A stretch of 64,000 bases of DNA from Caedibacter sp052030685 (GCF_052030685.1 NZ_JBQAJM010000009.1:19899-83898), one strand, 5' to 3'; positions 45,398 to 55,587 are shown, counted from the stretch's first letter. Notes: generated from the letters alone by a model not told the origin. A program made the numbers and translations.

Positions 45398-46318
45398 CTA
45401 TTTTTTAGCTGGACTATTGGTCATTTTTTCAAACAAAGCATACTCATTTTTTAATAGATCAAAAAACATTGCTAATTTCTGACGACAAAAACGCTTTAAT
45501 TTCTGATTGCTTTGACGGTCATCTAGTAGCAATAAAGCACGATAAACAAACATAAGCTCACGCATCGTTGACAGCAGTACTTTAATGATATTAATTTGCG
45601 CCTTATTAAGTTCTGTTTTGGTATTGATAAAATTTTCAACAGCATGTTTTTCCTGCAATGCTAGCTCATCTATAAGAAGTCTTAACATCCCCTTATCTAG
45701 CACTTGATCAAAATCATTACCCTGATCATTAGATACTTTTTCTTGCTCTACTGTTTGCATTAAAAACATTTCAATAATCTGCTTATGCGTAAGATAAACC
45801 GATGAAAACTCCACATAAAATTTTTCTCTTAAATTACTTTGTCTTAACACTCTGCTGATTAGCAGAATAACTAGTGCACCTATCGCAATATCCAATATGC
45901 GTGCAATAAGTAACGACATATCCCAAAAAGATAAGGTGCCAATAAACATCACCACAAAAATACTGCTAAAGAAAACACCTACGGCATAATGCACCACACT
46001 AAAATAAAGCGTGTACAGCGCCAACACCAAAATCACGGTGATAATGACATAAAATGGGACATATAAATTTAATATATAATACGCAACTGTCCCAACAAAA
46101 CAGCCTAAAATCGTATTGATAATAACAGCTTTGGAGCGAAATAAGACTTCTCTTGCATGCACGCTAATGCTGATAGACACAATGGCTAAAACACTCCAAT
46201 AATTACGTTGTAAACCAATAGCCTCAGTGAGAATAATGGCAATCAAACAAGCGCTTGCCACTCTAATGGCTAAAAGCTTATACGCAGGTAATGCATTTAA
46301 CCAATTAGCGAATCTCAT
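45398..46318 (-). CDS. FUSC-family membrane protein, second half of a split transporter
   Basis: A 306-residue protein. Six helices lie in the first 165 residues (LQRNYWSVLAIVSISISVHAREVLFRSKAVI is the FUSC signature near helix 2). A cytoplasmic helical tail of about 140 residues follows. It resembles the C-terminal half of YccS/AaeB-like exporters, which normally consist of two such halves in one chain of about 650-720 residues. It overlaps the preceding gene (46305-47372) by 14 bases, so the two products probably assemble into one efflux-type complex. The substrate is unknown; aromatic acid export is known for AaeB. Confidence 0.72.
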   Translation of the reverse strand: MRFANWLNALPAYKLLAIRVASACLIAIILTEAIGLQRNYWSVLAIVSISISVHAREVLFRSKAVIINTILGCFVGTVAYYILNLYVPFYVIITVILVLALYTLYFSVVHYAVGVFFSSIFVVMFIGTLSFWDMSLLIARILDIAIGALVILLISRVLRQSNLREKFYVEFSSVYLTHKQIIEMFLMQTVEQEKVSNDQGNDFDQVLDKGMLRLLIDELALQEKHAVENFINTKTELNKAQINIIKVLLSTMRELMFVYRALLLLDDRQSNQKLKRFCRQKLAMFFDLLKNEYALFEKMTNSPAKK

Positions 46319-47372
46319 CTGCGGCCTCTCTCAATGACAACGCTGTACTATGCAAACTCTCAAGAAGAAGTAATATCTCAAAAATAAGCACTTGACAGCC
46401 TTTCAACGTAGATGCGGTTAACACCTCTTCTTTAAAGTGATCACTGTATGCTTTAAACTGATTTAGTTGACGTTCAAAGTCCTCATTTTCATTTATTAAA
46501 AATACCCAAACTGCAAGTTTAGTTGACATATAGATGATATCTTTAAGTGCGGTTTTTTTAATAACCCTTTCCGCGATATCTGACTTTCTTTTGGATAAAG
46601 TATAATAGAAAAAAAGTAAACGAAAGGTGTTTTGCACTAAGCTATGATAGTGACCATAGCATTTATGCCAAGCGATTTTTCGCTTTGGCAGAATAATCCA
46701 ACTCGCACCTTTACTATGCAGTGTCATCAAACGTGCACTGACTTCTTTGTTGGTTTTATCTATATCAAAAGCATCAGTATGTACATCAAATACCATGTGT
46801 AAGATGTAGCGCGTTTCATTTTGCAACAAAATCGCATGCATCTGTAAAGTACGTAATAACTGCCTTGGGGTATCCCATGGTCGCAACATTAATACCAACA
46901 CAAAGAAAGCAGTGCCAACACACAGTAGACTTATATATAATTGGGTCAAATCCTGTTTAAGCACTGGCAATTGAATCGATGATATTGCCAACACAATCAC
47001 TAAATAACCAGGAAACTGATTAAATATAGGGTCATATTTCCTCACCCAAAAAGCATAATATGCACAAATAATTAACAAAGTGAAACTTAACAACTTATAG
47101 GGATGCAACCAATAAGATACGGTTAATGCCAGAGCAAAGCCTACTAAAAACCAGATAAAAATTTTGCGTCGTGAATATATATCCCCGACTGCACAGACGA
47201 TAGCAGCAAATGCCAGAAAATAAAATACCCAAATAATGACTTCATAGACAAAACCAAGGCGCCATGCAATCAGAAAATAGATAAGCATAATCGCACCAAC
47301 TTTGATCACCATCGACAGCACATGTGCCCCAGGATCATTCTTTGATAAGTTGTATATAAAATGTTTTAGCAT
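46305..47372 (-). CDS. FUSC-like membrane protein, first half of a split transporter
   Basis: A 355-residue protein with six hydrophobic helices (residues 20-165) followed by a cytoplasmic helical domain of about 190 residues. The layout is the same as in the downstream FUSC protein and in the N-terminal half of YccS/AaeB. RPWDTPRQLLRTLQMHAI marks the end of the membrane part. It is co-oriented and overlapping with the second half and divergent from the rpiR gene. The pair most likely works as one unit. Confidence 0.6.
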   Translation of the reverse strand: MLKHFIYNLSKNDPGAHVLSMVIKVGAIMLIYFLIAWRLGFVYEVIIWVFYFLAFAAIVCAVGDIYSRRKIFIWFLVGFALALTVSYWLHPYKLLSFTLLIICAYYAFWVRKYDPIFNQFPGYLVIVLAISSIQLPVLKQDLTQLYISLLCVGTAFFVLVLMLRPWDTPRQLLRTLQMHAILLQNETRYILHMVFDVHTDAFDIDKTNKEVSARLMTLHSKGASWIILPKRKIAWHKCYGHYHSLVQNTFRLLFFYYTLSKRKSDIAERVIKKTALKDIIYMSTKLAVWVFLINENEDFERQLNQFKAYSDHFKEEVLTASTLKGCQVLIFEILLLLESLHSTALSLREAADEIR

Positions 47373-47523
47373 TTTTACTGTGATCCATGTTTATTATCTA
47401 CACGCCATGCTATAATGCGTCCAATTTTTTTATGGTTATAAGCAAAACTTAATGACTCTGCAGATTATAGCGTTTAAAAGCTAAAAATGCAGTGACACCG
47501 CTGCAACTTAGGGGTACAAAATC

Positions 47524-48387
47524 GTGAGACATGATGAAACAATGTTAGAAAAACTTCAAAATGGGGAGTTTAAATTAAGAAAATCTGAGCAAAAAGTTGC
47601 GAATTGGATTATTGACAACAGCTATGAAGCAACTTCTTTAAACATTACTACCATTGCACAAAACATCGGTGTCAGTGAACCAACCATTGTCCGCTTTTGT
47701 CGCGCAGTTGGCTGCAAAGGTTTTCAAGAATTTAAGATTCGCTTTGCCGAAGAGTTAGCTCTTGGCAAAATCAGTGAATCCATCAATATTCGACTTGATG
47801 ATTCTACGGCAGTTGTTAAAGACAAAGTTGCTCAATACGCGCGCGCTGCTATTGCTAATGTTGACCGTGAAATTGATGATGAGCAGCTTGAATTAGCAAC
47901 ACATATTTTGATTGACTCTAATAAAGTTGTTGTTTGCGGCTTTGGCGCATCAAACTGTACTGCGTTTGATAGCTTCCATAAACTCTTTAGAATGATGCCA
48001 AAAGTTGGCTATTATCCTGATATGCACATGTCAGCAATGGCAATTGGTTCTTTAGAGCCGGGGGATGCAATTATTGCTATTTCTAATAGCGGTAAATCTG
48101 AAGCCTTAATTAGTTTGTGTAAACTAGCACGCAGTAATGGCGCTAAGGTGATCACCATCACTGATCCTGGCTCACCGGTTGATCAAACAGCCACCGTGCG
48201 TTTAAACATTAAAAAACAAGTAGATACAGGATTATTTGTGCCCATGGCACATCGTTTAAAACAGTTAACAATTATTGACTTTTTGGTATATAACTATGCC
48301 AGATTGAACGAACAACGTGCCGCACAACGCTTAAAGAAAACAAAAACGGCGTTAACCAACCTAAAACAGCAACACAGTATTATTTGA
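47524..48387 (+). CDS. RpiR-family transcriptional regulator, HexR-like
   Basis: A 287-residue regulator with an N-terminal helix-turn-helix (residues 1-80; LNITTIAQNIGVSEPTIVRFCRAVGCKGFQEFK) and a C-terminal sugar-isomerase (SIS) domain (about 115-260; VVVCGFGASNCTAFD, IIAISNSGKSEALISL). HexR in gammaproteobacteria senses KDPG and controls central carbon genes; this protein has the same architecture. The GTG at 47524 has AGGGGT at good spacing; the ATG at 47542 is an alternative. No sugar gene is adjacent, so the targets are unknown. Confidence 0.88.
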   Translation: MRHDETMLEKLQNGEFKLRKSEQKVANWIIDNSYEATSLNITTIAQNIGVSEPTIVRFCRAVGCKGFQEFKIRFAEELALGKISESINIRLDDSTAVVKDKVAQYARAAIANVDREIDDEQLELATHILIDSNKVVVCGFGASNCTAFDSFHKLFRMMPKVGYYPDMHMSAMAIGSLEPGDAIIAISNSGKSEALISLCKLARSNGAKVITITDPGSPVDQTATVRLNIKKQVDTGLFVPMAHRLKQLTIIDFLVYNYARLNEQRAAQRLKKTKTALTNLKQQHSII

Positions 48388-48402
48388 TATTTACTACTGG
48401 AG

Positions 48403-49974
48403 TTACTCCCATTCAATCGTACCTGGTGGCTTCCCAGTCACGTCATAAACCACACGAGAGATACCTTTAACTTCATTTACAATACGATTGGAAATCTGTC
48501 CGATTAACTCATAAGGCAAATGCGCCCAACGTGCCGTCATAAAATCAATCGTTTCAACCGCTCTTAAGGCAACCACATAATCATATTTACGTTGATCACC
48601 CATGACACCAACTGATTTTACTGGTAAGAATACAGCAAACGCCTGACTGACTTTATCGTAATAACCACTTTTCTCTAACTCTTGCATATATATCGCATCG
48701 GCTTGACGCAAGATATCAGCATAATCTTTTTTAACCTCACCCAAGATACGCACCCCAAGACCCGGTCCTGGGAAGGGATGACGATAAACCATGCGATATG
48801 GCAAGCCTAATTCAACGCCCACTTTACGTACTTCATCTTTGAAAAGCTCTCTTAACGGCTCAACCAGGCCAAGCTTCATATCTTCAGGCAATCCACCAAC
48901 GTTATGATGTGACTTAATGACATGTGCTTTACCAGTACTGCTACCTGCTGATTCGATAACATCAGGATAAATCGTGCCTTGCGCTAACCATTTAGCATTT
49001 TTAAGTTTGGCTGATTCTTCATCAAAAATATCAACAAACAGATTGCCAATAATTTTACGCTTTTTCTCAGGATCATTAACGCCCTCAAGCTTAGCGAGGA
49101 ACCTTTCTTCAGCATTCACACGCACAACATTGACATGCATATTCTCAGCAAATGTTTGCATGACCTGATCACCTTCGTGCAAGCGCAATAACCCAGTATC
49201 GACAAATACACAGGTTAATTGTTCACCAATGGCTTTATGCAGTAAGGCTGCAACGACAGATGAATCAACACCACCAGATAAGCCTAAAACCACCTCATCA
49301 GACCCAACTTGTGCTTTGATTTTTTGTACGGCATCTTCAATAATGCTCGCAGGATTCCATAATGCTTCACAACCACAGATCTTAAACGCAAAGTTCTCAA
49401 GTAACTCTTTGCCATAAGCAGAGTGTGTCACCTCTGGATGATATTGTACACCGTAATATGGCTTTGTTTTATGTGCCATCGCGGCAATCGGCGCGTTTTC
49501 AGAAGATGCAATGACCTCAAAGTCATCACCCAAAACAACCACTTTATCACCATGACTCATCCATACATCTTGAGTTTGTGGTACGGATTCGTATAAAGGG
49601 TTTGCTTTGCTTACTTCAATCTTGGCATAACCAAATTCGCGCTTATCCGATGAGGCAACCTCACCACCAAACTGATGCGCCATGGTCTGCATACCATAGC
49701 AAATACCTAATATAGGCACATTTAACTCAAATACACATTGAGGCGCTCTGACATGTGCTGATTCATTGACTGACTCAGGTCCGCCTGAAAGGATAATGCC
49801 ACTGGCAGCAAAATCTTTAATAAAACTGACATCGACATCATAAGGGTAAATCTCACAATACACACCAATCTCACGCACACGACGCGCAATCAGCTGCGTA
49901 TATTGCGAACCAAAATCTAAAATCAACAGTCTATGCTTATGTATATCTTGCATACAGGAAGTACTCATCACCAC
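48403..49974 (-). CDS. guaA: GMP synthase (glutamine-hydrolysing)
   Basis: A 523-residue enzyme converting XMP to GMP. It has an N-terminal glutamine amidotransferase with C92 (GICYGMQTMAHQFGG) and His/Glu in YHPEVTHS, an ATP-pyrophosphatase domain with SGGVDSSV, and a C-terminal dimerisation domain ending GTIEWE. The length is normal; the start may be the Met at codon 8 (49953). It converges on the rpiR gene with a 15-base gap and is not next to guaB. Confidence 0.97.
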   Translation of the reverse strand: MVMSTSCMQDIHKHRLLILDFGSQYTQLIARRVREIGVYCEIYPYDVDVSFIKDFAASGIILSGGPESVNESAHVRAPQCVFELNVPILGICYGMQTMAHQFGGEVASSDKREFGYAKIEVSKANPLYESVPQTQDVWMSHGDKVVVLGDDFEVIASSENAPIAAMAHKTKPYYGVQYHPEVTHSAYGKELLENFAFKICGCEALWNPASIIEDAVQKIKAQVGSDEVVLGLSGGVDSSVVAALLHKAIGEQLTCVFVDTGLLRLHEGDQVMQTFAENMHVNVVRVNAEERFLAKLEGVNDPEKKRKIIGNLFVDIFDEESAKLKNAKWLAQGTIYPDVIESAGSSTGKAHVIKSHHNVGGLPEDMKLGLVEPLRELFKDEVRKVGVELGLPYRMVYRHPFPGPGLGVRILGEVKKDYADILRQADAIYMQELEKSGYYDKVSQAFAVFLPVKSVGVMGDQRKYDYVVALRAVETIDFMTARWAHLPYELIGQISNRIVNEVKGISRVVYDVTGKPPGTIEWE

Positions 49975-50075
49975 GTTAAAAACTGCCAGCGATTATATCA
50001 TGCCAATAAAACATTGCATCCATTTGCTTGAAATTGACAATAAAAAGGCTAAGAACAAATAGGTCTTATTCATTA

Positions 50076-50957
50076 CTAGAGCTCATTAACACACTGTAAA
50101 CATACTCGTTCACATAGCTCTCTTAGCCATATATTTTGCACATTATGCTCAAGACGTTTAGGGTAAGCCAAAGTTACCGGAACTTTCGCTGTTTCAAATG
50201 GCAAAGGTATAACATTGAGTCCTTTGTATAAAGCGTAGTTTAAAGGTAAAGTTGCCACATATCGATCTTTTAGTAGCGAGACGATTCGATCAATCCTTGT
50301 GCACCTTAACTTTATATTTCTTGAATCTGGGTTTCCTAAATAGTTTTGAACAAATAAGTTATTCTCACTACTAATGCTGTGTGTAACATGTGGCAAGTTG
50401 ATATAGGTCTCATAATCAATCGTTTTTTGTGGCAACGGATAGAGATCATAAGCTAGTACAAAACGATCTTCAGTAATGACTTTAATACCAAAATTTGATA
50501 AATGTTCGTAAAAGCCAATAATTATATCTGCTTTATCAAATTGATGTATGTACTCGTAGTTATAGATGCTCTGAAAAACCTGCAGCGAGATCACATGATC
50601 CTTATTGTAGCGCTGTATTTCATTGATTAATCGCTCTGCAATAACATCATAAGCAACTTCAATAACATGAATAGTAAATTGAGCAGGTGTTTTATACGGA
50701 TCAAACTTCTGTAAATTTGGCAATATAGCAACAAACTCATGATTAATCTGTTGTAAAGTTGATAATATTGCATGTGCTTTTGCCGTAAGCTCCATATTAT
50801 GACCGTTGCGTAATAATATTTGATCCTTAAGCTCATTGCGCATTTTATTCAACCGTAACGTCACGCCAGGCTGCGACATGTTCATAAGCTTAGCTGTTTT
50901 ACTGATGCTACGCTCAGTAATGAGCGTTTGTAATACAATATAGTCTTTTATATCCAT
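50076..50957 (-). CDS. LysR-family regulator, paralogue of the adjacent gene
   Basis: A 293-residue LysR regulator. The N-terminal helix-turn-helix is RSISKTAKLMNMSQPGVTLRLNKM. The effector domain shares specific text with the upstream protein (ADIIIG, RNIKLR, LPLNYAL against ATLGESF, and a final WLREL-C), showing a local duplication. The two genes are only five bases apart and cotranscribed. I cannot name a target; the large lipoprotein genes upstream are the nearest candidates. Confidence 0.82.
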   Translation of the reverse strand: MDIKDYIVLQTLITERSISKTAKLMNMSQPGVTLRLNKMRNELKDQILLRNGHNMELTAKAHAILSTLQQINHEFVAILPNLQKFDPYKTPAQFTIHVIEVAYDVIAERLINEIQRYNKDHVISLQVFQSIYNYEYIHQFDKADIIIGFYEHLSNFGIKVITEDRFVLAYDLYPLPQKTIDYETYINLPHVTHSISSENNLFVQNYLGNPDSRNIKLRCTRIDRIVSLLKDRYVATLPLNYALYKGLNVIPLPFETAKVPVTLAYPKRLEHNVQNIWLRELCERVCLQCVNEL

Positions 50958-50962
50958 AAAAT

Positions 50963-51862
50963 TTATGCTCCAAGCTTTAACTTAAGTTCACGTGCTTTAG
51001 TACGAATAACTTTGGCACATAGATTTCTTAACCATCGATTTTTAGCATCAATCTGCAAAAAATTTGGATATGACAACGCAATTGGAATCTCTGGTGTAAA
51101 AAAAGGTAATGGTAAATAAGCTAATCCATGATTTTTAGCAAAAGACTCACCGAGTGTCGCTGCATATTTCCCCTGAGCAATATGAGGGTAAGCAACATTT
51201 ATATTGTTGGTGCGTAGCTTAATATTTCTAGGATCAGGTCTTGATAAATACTCTAAAAATGGATTACTTTCATCATCTTTAGCAAATACAATATGAGGTA
51301 GTTTTAGATATTGTTGCATGGTAAGTTTTTTAGTATTTTTCAACCCTGAAATCTGATGGACTAATTGATATTGATCCCAAGCGATCACTTCCTGAGTAAA
51401 CCCTTTTATCGGATAAACCGTGCCAATAATAATATCGGCATTTTGAAAATCATATCGCCCTTCAATTCCTGCTTCTAATGGAAATACGGTAATGCGTACT
51501 TCATGCCGATCATTGACTTCATAAATTGCATCAATATATTCTTCAAAACAAAAATAGTAATGCCCATCAGACATATATAAATTAATAATACTGGGTGTGT
51601 TTTTAGCATCAAAATGCTCGATAGGATAAAGACTTTCAATGTTTTCATGTAAACGAGTTATTGCATTAGTAAGCGAAAGCGCTTTGGCTGTTAGCACCAT
51701 CTCCTTGCCATCTCTCACTAATAACGGATCATCAAAGTACTTCCTAAGTTTATTGATTCGTGCGGTTACCGCAGGTTGTGATAGATTAATTTTCTCACCA
51801 ACCTCCGTCACATTAGCACCCTCAAACAGTAAGCGTAAAATCCGTACATCTTCATTGTCCAT
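50963..51862 (-). CDS. LysR-family regulator, first of a tandem pair
   Basis: A 299-residue LysR regulator with helix-turn-helix ANVTEVGEKINLSQPAVTARINKL and a substrate-binding domain from about 95 to 290. It is similar along its length to the following gene (NADIIIGTVYPI, DPRNIKLRTN, ALSYPNFL, WLRNLCAKV). Tandem LysR paralogues may heterodimerise or respond to related ligands; neither can be shown from sequence. The upstream gap of about 215 bases to the RCC1 remnant contains no recognised element. Confidence 0.82.
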   Translation of the reverse strand: MDNEDVRILRLLFEGANVTEVGEKINLSQPAVTARINKLRKYFDDPLLVRDGKEMVLTAKALSLTNAITRLHENIESLYPIEHFDAKNTPSIINLYMSDGHYYFCFEEYIDAIYEVNDRHEVRITVFPLEAGIEGRYDFQNADIIIGTVYPIKGFTQEVIAWDQYQLVHQISGLKNTKKLTMQQYLKLPHIVFAKDDESNPFLEYLSRPDPRNIKLRTNNINVAYPHIAQGKYAATLGESFAKNHGLAYLPLPFFTPEIPIALSYPNFLQIDAKNRWLRNLCAKVIRTKARELKLKLGA

Positions 51863-52077
51863 CTTACATCGTCCTTCATATCAATGACTATACAGAGTAT
51901 AGATGGCAATCATTAAATTAACAGCGAAACGATAAACAATTAAATATTCTCATTACTAAACGATAAACTATCCTAATGCAAGAATTGTGATCTACAGCAG
52001 AGTGATGGCAGTGCCACATATCTAAAATACGCGAATACATCTATAGTATTTCACCTTCCAAAAAGTGCACTGCGCAT

Positions 52078-52237
52078 TTACTGACTCGGCATTTTAACGG
52101 CGACAGGGATTGATGAATTATTGGTTGTGCCATCGCCTAATTGACCAAAACCATTGCCCCCCCCAACAATATGCTTCTCGATTTAGACTTATACCACAAA
52201 CAGTATTCCGCATGGCAGAAAAATTAAATTTTGACAT
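52078..52237 (-). pseudogene. One-blade RCC1 remnant with an eight-G tract (frameshifted)
   Basis: From an ATG at 52237, with AGGAGG five bases upstream, the frame reads MSKFNFSAM then TVCGISLNREAYCWG, an RCC1 blade. It then hits G8 (52157-52164 as C8 on the plus strand) and leaves frame. With one G fewer, it would continue NGFGQLGDGTTNNSSIPVAVKMPSQ to a TAA at 52078. This matches the last blade of the big protein encoded at 55588-60042 (YCWGRNTNGQLGNGTLNNS). The promoter-side element is conserved too. It is either a decayed copy or a phase-variable short gene. Confidence 0.6.
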
Positions 52238-52295
52238 GATATCCTCCTATTGTGGGTCTCAAAAAAATGAGCCCAATAAATTTCTCTTATAATGT

Positions 52296-52333
52296 GAAAT
52301 ACGATCTAAATAACGGATTTCATAAAATCAATT
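52296..52333 (-). promoter_or_regulatory. Conserved 38-base element upstream of the RCC1 remnant
   Basis: This stretch matches 60086-60123 at 31 of 38 positions, without gaps. The other copy lies 43 bases upstream of the RCC1 lipoprotein; this one lies 58 bases upstream of the remnant. Read on the minus strand it contains TTGATT, 17 bases, then TAGATC, a promoter-like spacing. It is likely a shared promoter or operator kept after gene duplication. Confidence 0.5.
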
Positions 52334-52372
52334 CTGCTAATGGAATTATTTAAGGATTTGATAATGAATGTT

Positions 52373-55333
52373 CTAGTCTTGTTGTACGATCGGATAATAA
52401 TATTGATGCCCCAACTCTGATATCTGATAGCCCTCGCTAAAATTAGCTGATTCATAGCTTAACTCAGTCCATTGTTTGTCAACATATTCAAAAATGGATA
52501 ACTTATTTGAATGCAGCGCTTGTTTTTTAACTTTTTCACCAATTAAAAGCAACTTGCCGTCAATTAGCTTCAGCGTTTTTGCGCTGGCCGCTGCAGCTGG
52601 AATTTCACTGAGTTCACGACAATGTAAATCATCACCAAAATGCCCATGCGTATAATCAATATCGCACTGAGCAATTTCTTTTTTGCTATGTCCCGCATCA
52701 ACAAGCGCATAAAAAGACATGGCATTTGGCATTGCGTATACTGAGTAAATTTCTTTGTAATGACTTGGTAATAAATACGAAGCATCCGGATGATTAATAA
52801 TTTTGTTATCATTTCTTTCAACTGGTCTACTTTGGTAGTTAAAGAAGTTAATACTATGCGAACCATCGTTTTGTGCATCAATCACTGCTATATAATCATC
52901 TTGCGAAAAATATAAGCTATGCCTCAAAACTCCTTCTGTTCTATATAAAACTTCGTCGTTTAATTCATTAAGCCTAACAAGATCTTTAGAAACCCCATAT
53001 CCGGTATTATCTGGAAGTGAGTACATACGATTGTGTTGATCCATTAAAATTTTTAAATCATCGTAAGGTTTAACCTTACCCTCACCCTCTTCTATTTGAT
53101 CTTCATGCCATGTATAACCTGACTTTGTTGGTTTTCCTACCACTCTGATAACTTTCTCTAAATAATTATCACTAACAAAAATTTGAATTTCATCAGCTGC
53201 ATTAAATATTGCTCTAGCACCAAGGTACATATAACTGTTACTAGGAAAGCCAAGATTAACCCAAGCACCACCAATATTCTTTAACAATTCAATTGTTTTT
53301 CTATCTTGAAAAGTTTTATCAGACACAACTACAGCAAGTGTGTTATGCTCAGGATCATTATCAAGCCAATAAAGCTGTTCAATAGTACCTGGTGTATGTA
53401 AATACTTCGAAATCTCGTCACGATGAGCACCCATATCATCTAATAGATGATAAAGTTCATAAGAAGTGGCATTAACCTTTGGCATATCCACATATAAAAC
53501 AGTATTTTTTTCTAAGTTAAATCTATAATCTTGACCCAGTGCATTAATCGTTAGCTGTGCTTGAGTAGTGTTCACATCACTTGGACTATATAAATACAAT
53601 TGACAAGACTCACCTACTGCAAGATTAAATGTCTCATTATTTATCTCACAATAATTTGAACAATCTTTAGCATCACACCATGCTGTACCATAACTTGAAG
53701 TACCATTTCTCCCATTATAAAACACCACATTCTCCGGCAATAAATTACGATCTAGCTGAATATCTTTAATGTTAGCTTCACCATTATTAGTGAGCTTGAT
53801 TGATCCCATATTTGATTGGGGTGAACCATCATTAGTCTCGACAATAATACTGCTACCGGCAGCGTTTATATAAAACGACTGATTAACGTCTGCAACTAAA
53901 TTATTGGCTTGATCGATATGCAATACATATCCATCTGGTGTGACCTCTTCAGAAGCATGTATTTTGACCTGGCATGATTCTCCTACTGCAAGCGCTGTAT
54001 TGAAACAATTTGACATTGGGTCAAGCGTTAAACCAGATATATTCTTATTTTCTTGCATGATGTTGAAATACGACATCGCAGGCAAATCGGCAGTAAATGG
54101 ATCATCATTGGTAACATTAATCTCAAAAGTCTCACCCTGCTTAGCATGAACATCATTTTCTATAGACAAACTCACTGGGTCGATATCGATACTATTTTGA
54201 GAACTTAACTGATCACCACTCTCTGTTGTATAGTTAAAAATAATTTGAGCAGGTTTTGTGTAATCGTCTAGCTTAGCATGCTCACCTGCTTTTAACATCG
54301 TCCGACAAGATGCATGCGCTGCTAGTGTCTCTTGACAAGTATTATCTTCGATAACAACACTATTAGCTGTAATATTTTCAAGGGTGAACGAATCAATCTT
54401 TAAATTTGCATCAGTGCTATTAGTATAAGTGACTGTTTGTATCTCAGGTTTTTGAAATACAATATCATTACTATCGACAATCGAAATCGAAACTTCTAAA
54501 TCAAGTGCATGCGTATCTTTAGCATTTGCTGCCTCAATCATAATATCGACTGTATCATCTTGATGCAGCTTAAGTGCATCTATGGTTTTTTGATCCACTG
54601 CTAAACTGAAACTAAAACTAAAATTTTCACCCGCATGCAATTCATCTACTTGAGCAGTTGAAACATTTAAAGCAATGTCACTTAACCACTTTGGCAATTG
54701 CATATTTAGGGCGTTAATGGTTGCTGATGAGTTATTTCGTACATCAACATTAACCACTGAACCTGGCTTAAGATAACGACTTGTTGTGATTGAATCCGAT
54801 AGATCGATTAAGCGTGTATCATTTTGAGAGACAAACTTAAGTGATTTATTAATCACTAAATCTTCTGCATTATCTGATGTTCTTACGGCTAAAGTTAAGT
54901 GCTTATCTGTTTCTTGACCAACCGCTTCATTCAGTTTGGCTAAAAAAGCAATATCACATTGATCACCTGCTGGTAATATTTTACCTTTGCCTGTTTCATC
55001 AAAGCAGGTATTTTGTGGTAAGCTCAAATCATACCTTAATTCAACACCATCCGTTACTAGCACATTAAAACTCTGAATTTCTACAGCAGCATTATTGCTT
55101 CTTTTACCAATCGCACCAATCTTTACCTGCTCTACAACAGGATTCGTCACGGTATAGGATAAAACCGTTGTTTTACCCGATTGAATAACAACTGGTGCTT
55201 TAATTGCTTCTTTAGCTTGTAACTGCGCCTTTACTGGTGCTGGAATTGGCATCTCACCACCGCTGCCACCGCCACCGCAGCCAATAAGTGCTAATGAAAA
55301 CAATAATGACGTATGCTTTAGATTAAATTTCAT
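52373..55333 (-). CDS. Large lipoprotein with repeated beta-sandwich modules
   Basis: A 986-residue lipoprotein. The signal peptide ends in the lipobox LIGC with acylated C19, followed by GGGGSGG. The first two thirds consist of Ig-like modules of about 100-150 residues with recurring features: LPKWLSDIALNVS, a Cys pair per module (CQETLAAHASC, CFNTALAVGESC) and LPAGDQCDIAF. The last third (about 640-986) alternates short strands with Asp-rich turns and could form a propeller, but no RCC1 CWG motif is seen. It shares module style with the larger neighbour. Probably exported to the outer membrane or cell surface; function unknown. Confidence 0.72.
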   Translation of the reverse strand: MKFNLKHTSLLFSLALIGCGGGGSGGEMPIPAPVKAQLQAKEAIKAPVVIQSGKTTVLSYTVTNPVVEQVKIGAIGKRSNNAAVEIQSFNVLVTDGVELRYDLSLPQNTCFDETGKGKILPAGDQCDIAFLAKLNEAVGQETDKHLTLAVRTSDNAEDLVINKSLKFVSQNDTRLIDLSDSITTSRYLKPGSVVNVDVRNNSSATINALNMQLPKWLSDIALNVSTAQVDELHAGENFSFSFSLAVDQKTIDALKLHQDDTVDIMIEAANAKDTHALDLEVSISIVDSNDIVFQKPEIQTVTYTNSTDANLKIDSFTLENITANSVVIEDNTCQETLAAHASCRTMLKAGEHAKLDDYTKPAQIIFNYTTESGDQLSSQNSIDIDPVSLSIENDVHAKQGETFEINVTNDDPFTADLPAMSYFNIMQENKNISGLTLDPMSNCFNTALAVGESCQVKIHASEEVTPDGYVLHIDQANNLVADVNQSFYINAAGSSIIVETNDGSPQSNMGSIKLTNNGEANIKDIQLDRNLLPENVVFYNGRNGTSSYGTAWCDAKDCSNYCEINNETFNLAVGESCQLYLYSPSDVNTTQAQLTINALGQDYRFNLEKNTVLYVDMPKVNATSYELYHLLDDMGAHRDEISKYLHTPGTIEQLYWLDNDPEHNTLAVVVSDKTFQDRKTIELLKNIGGAWVNLGFPSNSYMYLGARAIFNAADEIQIFVSDNYLEKVIRVVGKPTKSGYTWHEDQIEEGEGKVKPYDDLKILMDQHNRMYSLPDNTGYGVSKDLVRLNELNDEVLYRTEGVLRHSLYFSQDDYIAVIDAQNDGSHSINFFNYQSRPVERNDNKIINHPDASYLLPSHYKEIYSVYAMPNAMSFYALVDAGHSKKEIAQCDIDYTHGHFGDDLHCRELSEIPAAAASAKTLKLIDGKLLLIGEKVKKQALHSNKLSIFEYVDKQWTELSYESANFSEGYQISELGHQYYYPIVQQD

Positions 55334-55587
55334 AGTTTCTCCTAATGTGATTGGGTAATGGGATAATAGTAATGTTTTTGCAGATCAAAATATGAACTAT
55401 ATTGAAGATTGAGTAAAATTAGATTTCCTAATAGTTTTATTTGAATTATTGATAAATGCTAATCTGAGAATACTTGTGACAGACCATTAATTAGTGCATG
55501 AGAGACAAAGTATCTATCAAGTGCCATATAAAGTTCAGCATAATAATATTCCTTACGAAAGCTTTTTAGTAAAATTTAAAAGTTGAT

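Noticed and set aside
52110..52292. Plus-strand frame of 60 codons
   Set aside because: It is the opposite strand of the RCC1 remnant and has no protein-family features.
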